The notes below the pieces were generated by a model. That model was given only the letters and a program-made list of their open reading frames with translations, had not been told where the DNA came from and ran no database searches. The translations under genes were made by a program, and so were the position numbers. This document shows, in pieces, positions 46,169-57,769 of a DNA stretch of 64,000 bases; position 1 is the first letter of the stretch; each line of letters begins with the position of its first letter. Location: assembly GCF_001927285.1 (NCBI RefSeq), contig NZ_MSIG01000002.1:124001-188000 (forward strand). Direction: 5' to 3'. This DNA comes from Mongoliimonas terrestris (lineage in GTDB: Bacteria; Pseudomonadota; Alphaproteobacteria; Rhizobiales; Pleomorphomonadaceae).

Positions 46169-46651
46169 ATGACCCTCACTCCGTTCCTCGCCATGGCGGG
46201 GCTGACGCTGGCCATGGCGGCGGCGGCCGCCCATGCCGATCCGCTGGGCGATCTTACGTGGGACAAGCGCGTGCTGGTGGTGCTGACAGCCGGGACCGGC
46301 GAGGCGCTGGACCAGCAGGCGGCGCTCTTCAAGGATGCGGAGAACGGCTTTTTCGAGCGCGACATGGTGGTGTTCGCGGTCGTCGGCGCCAGCCGCATCC
46401 GGCCGCTGTTCGGGCCTGCCCCGAAGGTGGACCCGGCCGCCGTGCGCGCCCGCCTCGGCGTGCCGCCCGATGCGCCGTTCGAGGCGGTGCTGATCGGCAA
46501 GGACGGCGGGGTGAAGTGGCGCGCCGAGGCGCCCGTGGCGCCGGCGGCGGTGTTCGGCGTGATCGACGCCATGCCGATGCGCCAGAACGAGATGCGGCGG
46601 GACGAAAGCCGCCGTGGACAAGGGTCCGCGGGCGGAACCGGCACGCCCTGA
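46169..46651 (+). CDS. DUF4174 domain-containing exported protein
   Basis: A 160-residue protein with a signal peptide (about 1-23, ending AAHADP). The core (LTWDKRVLVVLTAG ... VLIGKDGGVKWRAEAPV) is the thioredoxin-like DUF4174 domain, without redox cysteines. The C-terminus (FGVIDAMPMRQNEMRRDE) is typical of the family. Function is unknown. It lies between the LysR regulator and an aldo/keto reductase on the same strand, but the spacings (about 85 and 134 bases) do not require an operon. Confidence 0.85.
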   Translation: MTLTPFLAMAGLTLAMAAAAAHADPLGDLTWDKRVLVVLTAGTGEALDQQAALFKDAENGFFERDMVVFAVVGASRIRPLFGPAPKVDPAAVRARLGVPPDAPFEAVLIGKDGGVKWRAEAPVAPAAVFGVIDAMPMRQNEMRRDESRRGQGSAGGTGTP

Positions 46652-46785
46652 CGCGGCCGGATCCGCCTGGACGCGGACGGCGCGGTTGTGGAAGGCAGGC
46701 GGTTTCGGTCCGTGCGCCACACGAACGATCCGGTGCTGGGGTACAAGGTTCAACAGGGCCTTGAGTCGCGAAGGGGAATTGCCGC

Positions 46786-47619
46786 ATGCGAACGGTCACG
46801 CTCAACGACGGCACGGTGGTGCCGGCGATCGGCCAGGGAACCTGGATGATGGGCGACGCGCGCAACCGCGCCCGCGAAGTGGCGGCGCTGCGGGCCGGGC
46901 TGGACCTCGGGATGACGCTCGTCGACACCGCGGAGATGTACGGCGACGGCGACGCGGAGGACCTGGTGGGCGAGGCCATTCAGGGGCGGCGCGACGGCGT
47001 GTTCCTCACCTCCAAGGTGCTGCCGTCGAACGCCGACCGGCGCGGCGTGGCGCGGGCCTGCGAGCGCAGCCTCAAGCGGCTGAAGACGGACCGGCTGGAT
47101 CTCTACCTCCTGCACTGGCGGGGCGGCACGCCGCTTGCCGAGACGGTGGAGGCGTTCGAGGCGCTGATCCGCGACGGCAAGATCCGCCGCTGGGGCGTCT
47201 CCAATTTCGATGTCGCCGACATGGAGGAGCTGGAGGCGCTGCAGCCGACGGTGCCGCCGGCCACCAACCAGGTGCTCTACAATCCCGACAACCGCGGCGT
47301 GGAGTTCGACCTGATCAGTTGGCAGCGGGCGCGCGGCATGCCGGTGACGGCCTATTCGCCGGTCGGCCAGGGCGGCAAGCTCCTGTTGTCCCGCGCACTC
47401 TCCGCGGTTGCGGCCCGGCACGCGGTGTCGGCGGCGCAGATCGCCATCGCCTGGGCGATCCGCCATGGCGACGTGATCGCCATCCCGAAGGCCAGCACCC
47501 TCCCCCACGTGCGGCAGAACGCGGAGGCGTCCGACATCGCGCTGACGCCGGAGGACCTCGCCGAGATCGACGCCGCCCACCCGCCGCCGCGCCGCAAGCG
47601 GCCGCTGGAGATGCTGTAG
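46786..47619 (+). CDS. Aldo/keto reductase
   Basis: A 277-residue (beta/alpha)8 NADPH-dependent oxidoreductase. The catalytic tetrad is Asp47, Tyr52, Lys77 and His110 (VDTAEMYG, LTSKVLP, YLLHWRG). RRWGVSNFD and the IPKA nucleotide-binding segment near 245 are also present. It fits the bacterial AKR5-like group acting on small aldehydes and ketones. The ATG lies 25 bases upstream of nothing else conserved, so the start is secure by homology. The substrate is unknown. Confidence 0.93.
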   Translation: MRTVTLNDGTVVPAIGQGTWMMGDARNRAREVAALRAGLDLGMTLVDTAEMYGDGDAEDLVGEAIQGRRDGVFLTSKVLPSNADRRGVARACERSLKRLKTDRLDLYLLHWRGGTPLAETVEAFEALIRDGKIRRWGVSNFDVADMEELEALQPTVPPATNQVLYNPDNRGVEFDLISWQRARGMPVTAYSPVGQGGKLLLSRALSAVAARHAVSAAQIAIAWAIRHGDVIAIPKASTLPHVRQNAEASDIALTPEDLAEIDAAHPPPRRKRPLEML

Positions 47620-47643
47620 AGATCGGGCGCTCGGGGGTGCCTT

Positions 47644-47991
47644 ATGGGACGGCGGACGGAGATCGACGCGGCGCTGGGGCGGCTCGCCCCCAAGGTGCCG
47701 GCGTTCGAGCGCGGCGTGATCGTGGACCACGCCATGGACAGCCGGGGCCTGAAGCCCGCCTCGGCGGAGACGGCCGCCTGGCTGTCGCTCGTCGCCTATG
47801 TGCGGCACACCTTCACCGATTATGACGACCTGCTCGACGAAGGGTTCGACCGGGAGAGCGCCCGGCACTTCGTGGCGGACGCCATGGACGCGGTGCTTAG
47901 CGACTGGGGCGTTCGGCGGAGCGTGGCGGACGGGGTGGACGCGGATCCGGACGACGACGAAGAGGATGCCGAGGACGAAGACCGGGCGTGA
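47644..47991 (+). CDS. DUF2293 domain-containing protein
   Basis: A 115-residue protein matching the alphaproteobacterial DUF2293 family. HAMDSRGLKPASAETAAWLS and VAYVRHTFTDYDDLLDEGFDRESARHFV are its conserved core. The C-terminal 25 residues are almost entirely acidic (DPDDDEEDAEDED). Function is unknown. It follows the aldo/keto reductase by 24 bases and is probably cotranscribed with it. Confidence 0.88.
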   Translation: MGRRTEIDAALGRLAPKVPAFERGVIVDHAMDSRGLKPASAETAAWLSLVAYVRHTFTDYDDLLDEGFDRESARHFVADAMDAVLSDWGVRRSVADGVDADPDDDEEDAEDEDRA

Positions 47992-48003
47992 GGGCGGGTG
48001 CTC

Positions 48004-49065
48004 TCAGCCGATGGTCGCGGCGAGGACGCGGAGCCAGTTCTCCGTGCCGAGGCGGGTGAGGAGCGCGTCGTCGTAGCCGTGGGCGCGGAGCGCGTCGATG
48101 AGCACGGGCAGCCCGGCGACGGAGCCGATGGCGCGCGGGATGAGGGCGCCGTCGAAGTCGGATCCGAAGGCGACGCGGGTCTCGCCGACCCGCTCGATCA
48201 GCGCGTCCAGGTGGCGGATCATGGGCTCAAGCGGCGTGTCGCTGCGCATGGCGCCGTCGGATCTCAGGAAACAGGTGGCGAAGTTGAGGCCGACGAGGCC
48301 GTCGCTGTCGCGGATGGCGTCGAGCTGGCGGTCCGTCAGGTTGCGGGCCGAGGGTGTGACCGAATGGGCGTTGGAGTGGGAGGCGACCAGCGGTGCCGTG
48401 GTGAGCTGCGCCACGTCCCAGAAGCCCTTCTCGGTGATGTGCGAAAGATCGACCAGGATGCCCATGGCGTTGCAGGCGCGCACGAGGCGCTTGCCGGCAT
48501 CCGTGAGGCCGGGGCCGGTGTCGGGCGAGGACGGGAAGCGGAAGGGGACGCCGTGGCCGAAGGCGTTGTTGCGGCTCCACACCGGGCCGAGGGAGCGCAG
48601 GCCGGCGGCGTGGAGGACGTCGAGGAAGTGCAGGTCGGTGTCGATCGCCTCGCAGCCCTCCACGTGGAGGACGGTGGCGAGCGCGCCGCGGTCGATCGCG
48701 GCCCGGATCTCGGCGGCGCTGACGCAAAGGGCGACGGATCCGTTGGAGGCGCGGACGATCCGGTGGAGGAGCGACACCATGGCGACCGTGCTGGCGCGGG
48801 CGTCGTTGAGCGAGAGGACCGGCGGCAGCGGCAGGTCGTAGCCGCCGGGCACCATGCTGTTGGCGTTGTCGGCGAGGGCGCGCGGCGACGGCGGGAAGAC
48901 CGCGAAGAGGCCGCCGACCATGTGCCCGTCCCGGGCGCGCGGCAGGTCGAGCTGGCCTTGCGTGCCGCCGTCGAGGAAGAGAGCGACCGGATCCTGCGAG
49001 GGCGTCAGGTAGAGCCGGAGGAGAACGTCGTTGTGGCCGTCGAAAACCGGAATGGGAGCGGACAT
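48004..49065 (-). CDS. Membrane dipeptidase family protein (peptidase M19)
   Basis: A 353-residue TIM-barrel metallohydrolase of the renal-dipeptidase family. FDGHNDVLLR near residue 8 supplies the first zinc ligands (His11, Asp13), LHVEGCEAI the bridging glutamate, and ASHSNAHSV and the later DFDGALIPRAIG the remaining ligands and pocket. It hydrolyses dipeptides, often with a C-terminal D-residue; some members cleave beta-lactams. There is no signal peptide, so it is cytoplasmic. It converges on the DUF2293 gene. Confidence 0.92.
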   Translation of the reverse strand: MSAPIPVFDGHNDVLLRLYLTPSQDPVALFLDGGTQGQLDLPRARDGHMVGGLFAVFPPSPRALADNANSMVPGGYDLPLPPVLSLNDARASTVAMVSLLHRIVRASNGSVALCVSAAEIRAAIDRGALATVLHVEGCEAIDTDLHFLDVLHAAGLRSLGPVWSRNNAFGHGVPFRFPSSPDTGPGLTDAGKRLVRACNAMGILVDLSHITEKGFWDVAQLTTAPLVASHSNAHSVTPSARNLTDRQLDAIRDSDGLVGLNFATCFLRSDGAMRSDTPLEPMIRHLDALIERVGETRVAFGSDFDGALIPRAIGSVAGLPVLIDALRAHGYDDALLTRLGTENWLRVLAATIG

Positions 49066-49345
49066 CGGGCGCTTTCGGTTGGCCGGCCGATCACCACCCG
49101 CGCCCTTCGGCGACCGTCGCCGATACGCTGGCGACGGCTTGCGGCGTGAAGGGGGACGGCGCCCGGCCGGACGTGAATCGATGGGCGGGCCCGCTCGCGT
49201 GGCCGCCTCGTGCGGGGCCGATCATGGGTGATCCGTCCTCCGGCGGCAACCGTTCCCGTGCGGGCAGGTGCCATGCGGCGGCCGTCAGCGACCGCGTGAC
49301 ACGGGCGGCGACCGGATACCCGGCGCCCGGCGGAGGACCCGGACG

Positions 49346-50550
<1,205 letters not shown>

Positions 50551-50551
<1 letters not shown>

Positions 50552-51270
50552 CAGCGGGCAAGGACCGGCTGGCGCCGGTCGTCCTCGATGCGGCCGTCCT
50601 TGAAGCGCACCATGCGCCGGGCGTGGGCGGCGATGTCGGGCTCGTGGGTGACCATGATGACGGTGATGCCCTGGTCGCGGTTGAGGGCGGTGAGAAGGTC
50701 CATGATCTCGCCGCTGGTGCGTGTGTCGAGGTTGCCGGTGGGCTCGTCGGCAAGGAGAAGGAGCGGGTCGGTGACGATGGCCCGGGCGATGGCGACGCGC
50801 TGCTGCTGGCCGCCGGAGAGCTCCGACGGGGTGTGGTCCTCGCGGCCGGCAAGGCCGACCCGGTCGAGCGCGCGGGCAGCGAGGTCGGCACGCCGATCGG
50901 CCTTGACGCCCCGGTAGACGAGCGGGAGCTCCACGTTTTCGAGCGCGGTGGTGCGCGGCAGAAGGTTGAAGCCCTGGAAGACGAAGCCGATGAAGTTGCG
51001 GCGAAGGAGCGTGCGGCCGTCCCGGTCGAGGCCGCCGACGGGCACGCCGTCGAACAGGTAGTCGCCGCCGGAGGGGGTATCGAGGCAGCCGAGGATGTTC
51101 ATGGTGGTCGACTTGCCGGACCCGGACGGGCCCATGATGGCGACGAACTCGCCCTGGCGGATCTCAAGGTCCACCCGGGCGAGCGCCGTCACCTCCGCCT
51201 CGCCGCGGCCGTAGACGCGCGAGACGTTGTGAAGGGCGATGAGCGGCGGGGGGAGCGGGCCGGCGTCCAT
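50551..51270 (-). CDS. MacB-type ABC transporter ATP-binding protein
   Basis: A 239-residue ATPase of the LolD/MacB group. Walker A is GPSGSGKST at 47-55, the signature LSGGQQQRVAIARA, Walker B LLLADEPTGNLD, and the H-loop VTHEPDIA. It powers the neighbouring permease. The gene lies 10 bases after the adaptor gene and overlaps the permease gene by one base, so the three form an operon (adaptor, ATPase, permease). Confidence 0.94.
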
Positions 51271-51280
51271 GGTCGGTCCG

Positions 51281-52663
51281 TCACTGGGTGGTGTAGTCGA
51301 CGACGGCCCGGTCGCCGGGCTTCACGTCGCCGGAGCGGATGACCGTGAGCCGCCCGTCGGTGGAGCCGATGGTGACCGGCACCGGCTCGGGCGCGCCGCC
51401 ACGATCGACGTAGAGGATGCGCTCGCTGCCGGCGACGGACGGCGGCCTGGCCTCGCCGCCGGCCGGCGGGCGGGGCATGAAGAAGCGGAACAGGCCGGCG
51501 TTGGCGCCGCCGTCCGCGGCACTTTCCGGCGGGGTGAAGCGGAGGGCGGCGTTGTCCACGAGGAGCGCGTTCTCCACGGTCTCCACCACGATGTCGGCGG
51601 TCGCCGTCATGCCGGGGCGGAGCGACAGGTCGCTGTTGTCGACGGTCAGGAGCGCCTTGTAGGTGACGACGTTCTGGGTCGTCTCCGAGGCGTAGCGCAC
51701 GTCGCGGATGACGGCCGGGAAGGTGCGCTCCGGATAGGCGTCGACCGTGAAGGTGGCAGCCTGACCGATGTCGACGCGGCCGACGTCCGCCTCGTCCACG
51801 TCGACGCGGAGTTCCATCTGGGCGAGGTCCTCGGCCAGGGTGAAGAGCACCGGCGCCTGGAGCGAGGCGGCGACGGTCTGGCCGGGGTCGACGGAGCGCG
51901 TCAGCACCACGCCGTCGATGGGCGAGAGGATGCGCGTCTTGGCGAGGTTGGTCTCGGCGACGCGAAGGTCGGCGGCGGCGACGGAAACCTGGGCGAGCGC
52001 GCTGCGGCGGGCGGCGACGGCCCGGTCGTGGGCGGCGCGGGCGGTCTCCAGTTCCTGGCTGGAGATGACGGAGCGCTGCTGAAGGACGGTCTTGCGGTCG
52101 AGGTCGCCCTTTTTCTCGGCGATCGTGGCGTCCGCCTCGGCGACGTTGGCCTCGGCTGCGGCAAGCTTTGCGGCGGCGCTCTCCACGGCGGCGGCGAGCC
52201 GGTCCGTGTCGAGTTCGGCGAGGACGTCGCCCTTGGCGACGCGGGAGTTGTAGTCGACCGCCACGGTTCGGACGGTGCCGGACTGCTCGCTGCCGACCTC
52301 CACCTGGTTGGTCGGGTAGAGCGAGCCGGTGGCCGTGACGGTGACGACGAGGCCGCCTTGGGTCACGGGCCGGCTGGTGTAGGTGGTGACGGGGACGCTG
52401 CGGGTGGTCCACCAGGCGGCTGCGCCGCCGACGAGGCCGAGAATCACCAGCGTCCAGAAGATCCGGCCGGCGATCTTTCGCGGGCGACGGGCGCGGGCGG
52501 CGCGCTCCAGAACCTCCTTCACGCCCGGCCGGGCCTCGGCAATGGGCGGGGCCGTCTCCGACGAGACACCATGACGGGCGTCGCCCGGAGGGGCGCCCGC
52601 GCGGGGATCGTCCGGCGGGGTGCCCTTGCGGGCTTCGGGGCGAAGATCGGTCACCGTCATCAC
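51281..52663 (-). CDS. MacA-like periplasmic adaptor (HlyD family)
   Basis: A 460-residue membrane-fusion protein. The N-terminal 60 residues are cytoplasmic and low-complexity, followed by one membrane helix (about 62-80), a lipoyl-like half (TATGSLYPTNQVEVGSEQSG), a long alpha-hairpin (about 140-240), the second lipoyl half with ILSPIDGVVLTRSVDPGQTV, and beta-barrel domains. It links the inner-membrane MacB-type pump to an outer-membrane channel, which is not encoded here. It is the first gene of the operon. Confidence 0.93.
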   Translation of the reverse strand: MMTVTDLRPEARKGTPPDDPRAGAPPGDARHGVSSETAPPIAEARPGVKEVLERAARARRPRKIAGRIFWTLVILGLVGGAAAWWTTRSVPVTTYTSRPVTQGGLVVTVTATGSLYPTNQVEVGSEQSGTVRTVAVDYNSRVAKGDVLAELDTDRLAAAVESAAAKLAAAEANVAEADATIAEKKGDLDRKTVLQQRSVISSQELETARAAHDRAVAARRSALAQVSVAAADLRVAETNLAKTRILSPIDGVVLTRSVDPGQTVAASLQAPVLFTLAEDLAQMELRVDVDEADVGRVDIGQAATFTVDAYPERTFPAVIRDVRYASETTQNVVTYKALLTVDNSDLSLRPGMTATADIVVETVENALLVDNAALRFTPPESAADGGANAGLFRFFMPRPPAGGEARPPSVAGSERILYVDRGGAPEPVPVTIGSTDGRLTVIRSGDVKPGDRAVVDYTTQ

Positions 52664-52929
52664 GCGTCATCCACTGCCGACAGGCCGGCTGGCATTGAAT
52701 ATGGGGACGGTGCCAGATCCGGCGACGTCGCGCCCATGTCCATGTGTAACGAGGTTTCACGGGGGTTCGCCCCGAGATGGATCAAGTGGATGGCCGGCGT
52801 GCCGGAAACCCGGTAAGGAACGCGCCGAACCCATCCGCCGCCGAGCAGCCGCCGGATACAAAAATCCGGATCGGCTCCTCGGGACAGACGAGGTGCGGCG
52901 GGATTTCCCGCGCGCCGGAGACCCGCGCC

Positions 52930-54375
52930 ATGACCGGATCGACGACCACCACCCCTGCCCTCGACCGCCTTGCGACGGCGCGGCCCTTCCCGACCGACGC
53001 GGACCTTGCCGCCGCGGCGGCGGATCCGGACACGCTGGTGGCCGCCGTGATGGGGGTGCTGGACGAGGCGGTGCGGACCGGCGAAACCCTGCCGGAGGAG
53101 GAGCGCCTGCTCATCTTCGGGCTCGCGGCGCTGTCGACGGTCCCGTCCCGCCCCCGCCTCTTCGGCAACCTGTTGGTTGCGCTGCGGCTCAACCCCTACG
53201 TGTTCGCGCGGATCTATGGCGATGTCGCCGACAGGGCGATCCCGGCTCTTCTTGCCGCGTTCTATGTGGAAACCGAGCACGATCTGCTTCTGACCACGCT
53301 CAACCGATCCGCGCCCTTCTATGTGCTCGTTCCCGCGCTGAGGGTGGCTCAACGGGTGGCGTTCGACGGGCGTTTGGACCGGACGGCGCTCGACGACCGG
53401 CTGCTCCAGACCATGAACTGGTCGTACGACGACACCGACGAGGCCGTGTGGGAGGCCATGGAGGACGCCATCACGGCGCTCGGGCTGCCCCGGTCCATGG
53501 CCCGCCTGCGAATCGCCCTCAAGACGGTCGTGGCGGACGGCGACGCAACCATGGGCCAGTTGGAGACGCGCCATGCGGCCGCGCTCCGCAACCCGGCCGA
53601 TCCCGCCGCCATGGAGGCGGACGGGCTTCTGGCTCTCGATCATCCGGACACGAGGGACGCCCTGTTGGGCGTCTACGCCCGACCAGAGGCCGTGGAGTCG
53701 ATCGGCCGGTCGCCGCTGGATGTGCCGGTGGCGGACCTGAACTGGCTCGCCGGCCAGTTGCTCCGCGTCGCGCCGGAAACCGGCATGAGGCTGGGGGAGT
53801 TGATGGGCTTCTTCCACGGCCTCGCCGTGGCGCCGCTGACCGTGCCGGAGGACGAGTGGTTTCCGGTGCTGATGGTGGGCGTGGACGATGTTCCATTGCC
53901 CCAGGTCGCGACGCGGCCCGAGGTGGAGGCGCGCATGCGGGCGATCGCGTCGGCCTTCCTGGCGGCGGTGACCGACGAGGTGGATGCCGGCGTCGAGACG
54001 ATGGATGCCGCCGACTTCGAAGGATCGACTGGCGAGGAATGGGCGACGGGCTTTTCCATGGCGCTTGCGATCGACCCGGACCGTTGGGCGGAGTGGCTGA
54101 CCGACATCGGCGCGGCGGACCTCCTCGGCCTCGTGGCCATGCTCGCGACGCCGCCGGGGCAGCGGCGTTCGGGCGGGCTGGACGACATCGACCGGGCCAT
54201 GGTGATCGCCAACATGCCCGTCGTCCTGACCGCCTTGCGCCGCACCCGCATGACCGACGTGCCGTTCGATCCGACGGTGATTCCCCGGCCGGAGAGCGCG
54301 ATTCCCAAGGTCGGGCGGAACGACCCGTGCCCGTGCGGCAGCGGACTGAAGTACAAGAAATGCCACGGCCGCTGA
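52930..54375 (+). CDS. UPF0149 (YecA-like) and SEC-C-motif protein
   Basis: A 481-residue protein. The C-terminal [17 protein letters not shown] is a SEC-C zinc-binding motif. A YecA/UPF0149-like region lies at about 260-400 ([26 protein letters not shown] ... [13 protein letters not shown]). The N-terminal 250 residues are helical and not recognised. It is about twice the usual YecA length. The ATG at 52930 was chosen because upstream in-frame sequence is basic and unconserved. SEC-C proteins often associate with protein-export or ribosome-linked factors; the function here is unknown. Confidence 0.8.
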   Translation: MTGSTTTTPALDRLATARPFPTDADLAAAAADPDTLVAAVMGVLDEAVRTGETLPEEERLLIFGLAALSTVPSRPRLFGNLLVALRLNPYVFARIYGDVADRAIPALLAAFYVETEHDLLLTTLNRSAPFYVLVPALRVAQRVAFDGRLDRTALDDRLLQTMNWSYDDTDEAVWEAMEDAITALGLPRSMARLRIALKTVVADGDATMGQLETRHAAALRNPADPAAMEADGLLALDHPDTRDALLGVYARPEAVESIGRSPLDVPVADLNWLAGQLLRVAPETGMRLGELMGFFHGLAVAPLTVPEDEWFPVLMVGVDDVPLPQVATRPEVEARMRAIASAFLAAVTDEVDAGVETMDAADFEGSTGEEWATGFSMALAIDPDRWAEWLTDIGAADLLGLVAMLATPPGQRRSGGLDDIDRAMVIANMPVVLTALRRTRMTDVPFDPTVIPRPESAIPKVGRNDPCPCGSGLKYKKCHGR

Positions 54376-54494
54376 GCGCCGGACGCACGCAGGCGTGAAA
54401 GGCGCGCCGGAAACCAAAGCCGCCGAAATCCGTTTGGTCTGAGAAACCTTCGGCAACGTGCCGGGATTGAACGGATAATCGGACCAGGCTCATC

Positions 54495-55400
54495 ATGGGT
54501 TCCCCGCGCAGAGGAAAATTGCTCGCCATCGACGGACGGACCGTCCATGTGATCGAAAGCGGGTTCGGCACCCCCGTCGTCGTGCTGCATGGCTGCGGGA
54601 GTATCGCCGAGGAGATGATGGGCGCGCTGGAGCCGCACGCGGCCGGGCTGCGGCTGATCGCGCTCGATCGTCCGGGCTACGGCTTCAGCAGCCCGCTGAC
54701 GGGCGATGCGGGGCCGGCCGCCCAGGCCGATTGGCTTCGCGACGTGCTCGACGCGCTGGGGCTGGAGACGGCGGTGGTGCTTGCCCATTCGCTCGGCTCG
54801 GCGACGGCGCTGTCGTTCGGCCTGCGCCATCCGGAGCGGCTGACGGCGCTGGCGCTGATCGCCCCGTTCTGCCGGCCGACGGACCATCCGGCCATGCCGC
54901 TGATGCGCGCCCTGACCACGCCGGTGATCGGCGACCTCATCCGCCAGGCCGTGCTGCCGCACCTGGTGCCGCTGATCGGGCCGGGGCGGCTGGCGATGGC
55001 ACTCGCGCCGGACCGGGTGCCGGACTATCTCATCGACTTTCCCTTCGCCCATGTGGCGCAGCCCGTGGCGACCCAGACGATGGCGGCGGAGCTGATCGCC
55101 TTCAACAGCCTCGGCCACGAGGCCTGGGCGGAAATCGCGGCCGTTCGAGCGCCCGTGGCGGTGATCGTCGGCGAGAAGGACACCATCGCCGAACCGGTCC
55201 GCCATGTGGACTGGCTGACGTCGCTCCTGACCGGCGCCGAGGTGACGGTGTTGCCGGGCGTCGGCCATACGCCGCACCACGCGGATCCGCGGGCGGTGCT
55301 GGACGCCTTGCACCGGCTGATCCACCGGGCGATCGGCGAGGAGGACGAGCCGGATACGGACGCGGGGCTGACGGAGCGGGTGCCGGCGGCGGTCGTCTGA
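54495..55400 (+). CDS. Alpha/beta hydrolase
   Basis: A 301-residue alpha/beta-fold hydrolase. The oxyanion region is VVVLHGCGS, LDRPGYGFSS follows, and the nucleophile elbow AHSLGSA has Ser99. The acid is probably Asp in GEKDTI, and the histidine lies in VGHTPHH near 258. The length and motifs fit the large family of esterases and haloperoxidase-like enzymes. The context gives no substrate. Confidence 0.92.
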   Translation: MGSPRRGKLLAIDGRTVHVIESGFGTPVVVLHGCGSIAEEMMGALEPHAAGLRLIALDRPGYGFSSPLTGDAGPAAQADWLRDVLDALGLETAVVLAHSLGSATALSFGLRHPERLTALALIAPFCRPTDHPAMPLMRALTTPVIGDLIRQAVLPHLVPLIGPGRLAMALAPDRVPDYLIDFPFAHVAQPVATQTMAAELIAFNSLGHEAWAEIAAVRAPVAVIVGEKDTIAEPVRHVDWLTSLLTGAEVTVLPGVGHTPHHADPRAVLDALHRLIHRAIGEEDEPDTDAGLTERVPAAVV

Positions 55401-55524
55401 TCGGACCACGGGATGCCGCCGCGCGATGGGGACGCAACCCCGGCGCTCGCCGGTCGTTGGACGGGGACGGGCCGCTGATGGCGGACCGTCGACCTGAACG
55501 CCCGCAACCCGATGGGAGAGCCCG

Positions 55525-55773
55525 ATGACCCAGTATTGCGTCGTCCGCCGCGAGTACGTGAACCACACTCTGGTGGACGAGGCCGTGTTCGACGGCTTCG
55601 ACAGCGCCAGCGAAGCGGAGGCACGGGCCAACGCCGAGGACGCCAGCCGCGCCTACCAGTTCTACGGCTTCGACGAAGCCGGCGGCTACTGGTGGGGCAA
55701 GAACACCGGCAGCAACGAGTTCCGCTTCACGGTGGAGCCGGAGGGATCGCTGGTCACCGCGAAGACCGTCTGA
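55525..55773 (+). CDS. Small conserved-looking hypothetical protein
   Basis: An 82-residue soluble protein with aromatic-rich segments (AYQFYGFDEAGGYWWGKNTGSNEF) and a mixed charge pattern. Amino-acid composition and codon use look like a real gene, and an AG-rich stretch (GGGAGAGCCCG) precedes the ATG. I recognise no family. It lies 125 bases after the hydrolase. Confidence 0.75.
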   Translation: MTQYCVVRREYVNHTLVDEAVFDGFDSASEAEARANAEDASRAYQFYGFDEAGGYWWGKNTGSNEFRFTVEPEGSLVTAKTV

Positions 55774-55941
55774 CGGCGCTGCGACCGGCATCGGAAGCTG
55801 AAGCCAAGCCTTTGGCGCCGCATGAATTTTCCAATCCGAAAATGCCCCCTCCCGGGGAACGAAGCGCATCGCCAGCCCTTTGGTGCGTGACCGGCGCGCG
55901 GCTTTGCCCTCGCCTCTCCCCGAACCGAAAAGGATTTGGCC

Positions 55942-57111
55942 ATGAGAGCTCTCGTCTGGCACGGCAAAGAGGACATCCGCTGCGAGACCGTCCCGGATCC
56001 CACGATCGAGGAGGGCCGCGACGCCATCATCAAGGTGTCGAGCTGCGCCATCTGCGGATCCGACCTGCACCTCTACAACGGCTTCATGCCCGGCATGAAA
56101 TCTGGCGACATCATGGGCCATGAGTTCATGGGCGAGGTGATGGAGGTCGGCAAGGACAACAAGAAGCTGAAGGTCGGCGACCGCGTGGTGGTGCCTTTCA
56201 CCATCGTGTGCGGCGAGTGCGACCAGTGCCGGCGCGGCTTCTTCTCGGTCTGCGAGCGGTCGAACCGCAACGCCAACCTCGCCGAAAAGGCGTTCGGCCG
56301 CACCACGGCCGGCCTCTTCGGCTACACCCACCTGACCGGCGGCTATCCGGGCGGACAGGCCGACTATGTGCGCGTGCCCTATGCCGACGTCGGGCCGGTG
56401 AAGGTGCCGTCGAGCCTTTCCGACGAGCAGCTTCTCTTCCTCACCGACATCTTCCCGACCGGCTGGCAGGCCGCCGTCCAGTGCGAGATCGAGCCGACCG
56501 ACACGGTGGCGATCTGGGGCTGCGGACCGGTGGGCCAGATGGCGATCCGTTCGGCGGTGCTCCTGGGCGCCAAGCAGGTGATCGCCATCGACAATGTGCC
56601 GGAGCGCCTGTCCATGGCCCGCGCGGGCGGGGCCATCACCATCAATTTCGACGACGAGAGCGTGATGGAGCGCATCGACGAACTCACCGACCGCAAGGGG
56701 CCGGAGAAGTGCATCGACGCGGTGGGCCTGGAGGCGCATGCCTCGCGCTCGCTCGACAGCATGGTGGACCGGGCCAAGCAGGCGGTGATGCTGGAGACAG
56801 ACCGGCCGCACGTGCTGCGCGAGATGATCTACCTCTGCCGGCCGGGCGGCGTGCTTTCCGTGCCGGGCGTCTACGGCGGCTTCCTCGACAAGATCCCGTT
56901 CGGCGCGCTGATGAACAAGGCGCTGACCGTGCGCACCGGCCAGACCCACGTGAACAAGTACATCCACGACCTGCTGCGGATGATCGAGGAGGGCAAGATC
57001 GACCCGTCCTTCGTGATCACCCACACGGTGTCCATGGAAAAGGGTCCGGAGATGTACAAGACCTTCCGCGACAAGGAGGACGGCTGCATCAAGGTCGTCA
57101 TCAAGAACTGA
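55942..57111 (+). CDS. Zinc-dependent alcohol dehydrogenase (formaldehyde-dehydrogenase-like)
   Basis: A 389-residue medium-chain dehydrogenase. Catalytic zinc ligands lie in CAICGSDLH (Cys38) and GHEFMGEV (His60, Glu61); a four-cysteine structural zinc site is in [15 protein letters not shown]. The NAD-binding segment is [14 protein letters not shown]. Close relatives act as glutathione-independent formaldehyde or aldehyde dehydrogenases. The ATG at 55942 follows AAAAGGA; an earlier in-frame TTG is less likely. The next gene starts 11 bases after the stop, so the two are cotranscribed. Confidence 0.92.
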   Translation: MRALVWHGKEDIRCETVPDPTIEEGRDAIIKVSSCAICGSDLHLYNGFMPGMKSGDIMGHEFMGEVMEVGKDNKKLKVGDRVVVPFTIVCGECDQCRRGFFSVCERSNRNANLAEKAFGRTTAGLFGYTHLTGGYPGGQADYVRVPYADVGPVKVPSSLSDEQLLFLTDIFPTGWQAAVQCEIEPTDTVAIWGCGPVGQMAIRSAVLLGAKQVIAIDNVPERLSMARAGGAITINFDDESVMERIDELTDRKGPEKCIDAVGLEAHASRSLDSMVDRAKQAVMLETDRPHVLREMIYLCRPGGVLSVPGVYGGFLDKIPFGALMNKALTVRTGQTHVNKYIHDLLRMIEEGKIDPSFVITHTVSMEKGPEMYKTFRDKEDGCIKVVIKN

Positions 57112-57121
57112 GGAGACGGCC

Positions 57122-57703
57122 ATGACCCATCATCGGACAGACTACGGGATGGACCCGCGCGCCATGGCGACGGGGCTCGGCTGGTTCTCCATCGCCCTCG
57201 GCGCCGCGGAGCTTCTGTCGCCCGGATCCGTGACCCGCTTCCTCGGCCTTCGCGGCACCGAACCGGTGGTGCGAACCTTCGGCGTGCGCGAGGTGGCGAC
57301 CGGGATCGGGCTTCTGACGGCGCGCGATCCGGCGCCGTGGCTCTGGGCACGGGTGGCGGGCGACGCGCTCGACATCCTCACCGCCTCGACGGCGCTGGAG
57401 CGGCACAACCCGCAGCGGGGCAACGCGGGCCTCGCCCTCGCCTCGCTGATCGGCATCACCGTGCTCGACGTGATGGCGGCGCGCGCCGCCCAGGCGGACC
57501 GGCACGAGCGGACGAGCCGGGTCTACGACTATTCCGACCGGAGCGGCCTGCCCCGCTCGCCGGACGCCGTGCGGGGAACCGAACGGGCCACCGGCGAGAC
57601 GGAGGACGAGCGCTGGCCGCGGGCCGCCGTGGGTGGCGCAAGCCACGGCGCCGGCCTGGAGGACGGGTCCGAGCCGGCCGCATCAGACCGAGGACGGGTG
57701 TAG
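57122..57703 (+). CDS. Small membrane protein with acidic C-terminal tail (cyclase/dehydrase-neighbour type)
   Basis: A 193-residue protein with three to four predicted membrane helices in the first 125 residues (ATGLGWFSIALGAAELLSPG, FGVREVATGIGLLTA, GLALASLIGITVLDVMAA) and a hydrophilic tail. Similar small membrane proteins occur beside stress-related dehydrogenases in Hyphomicrobiales; I know no biochemical role. It follows the alcohol dehydrogenase by 11 bases. Confidence 0.7.
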   Translation: MTHHRTDYGMDPRAMATGLGWFSIALGAAELLSPGSVTRFLGLRGTEPVVRTFGVREVATGIGLLTARDPAPWLWARVAGDALDILTASTALERHNPQRGNAGLALASLIGITVLDVMAARAAQADRHERTSRVYDYSDRSGLPRSPDAVRGTERATGETEDERWPRAAVGGASHGAGLEDGSEPAASDRGRV

Positions 57704-57769
57704 ATCCCGCGGTATCCGATACCGACAATGCAGCGAGCGGCCGGCATCCGCCGGCCGTTTCCACAGGGT

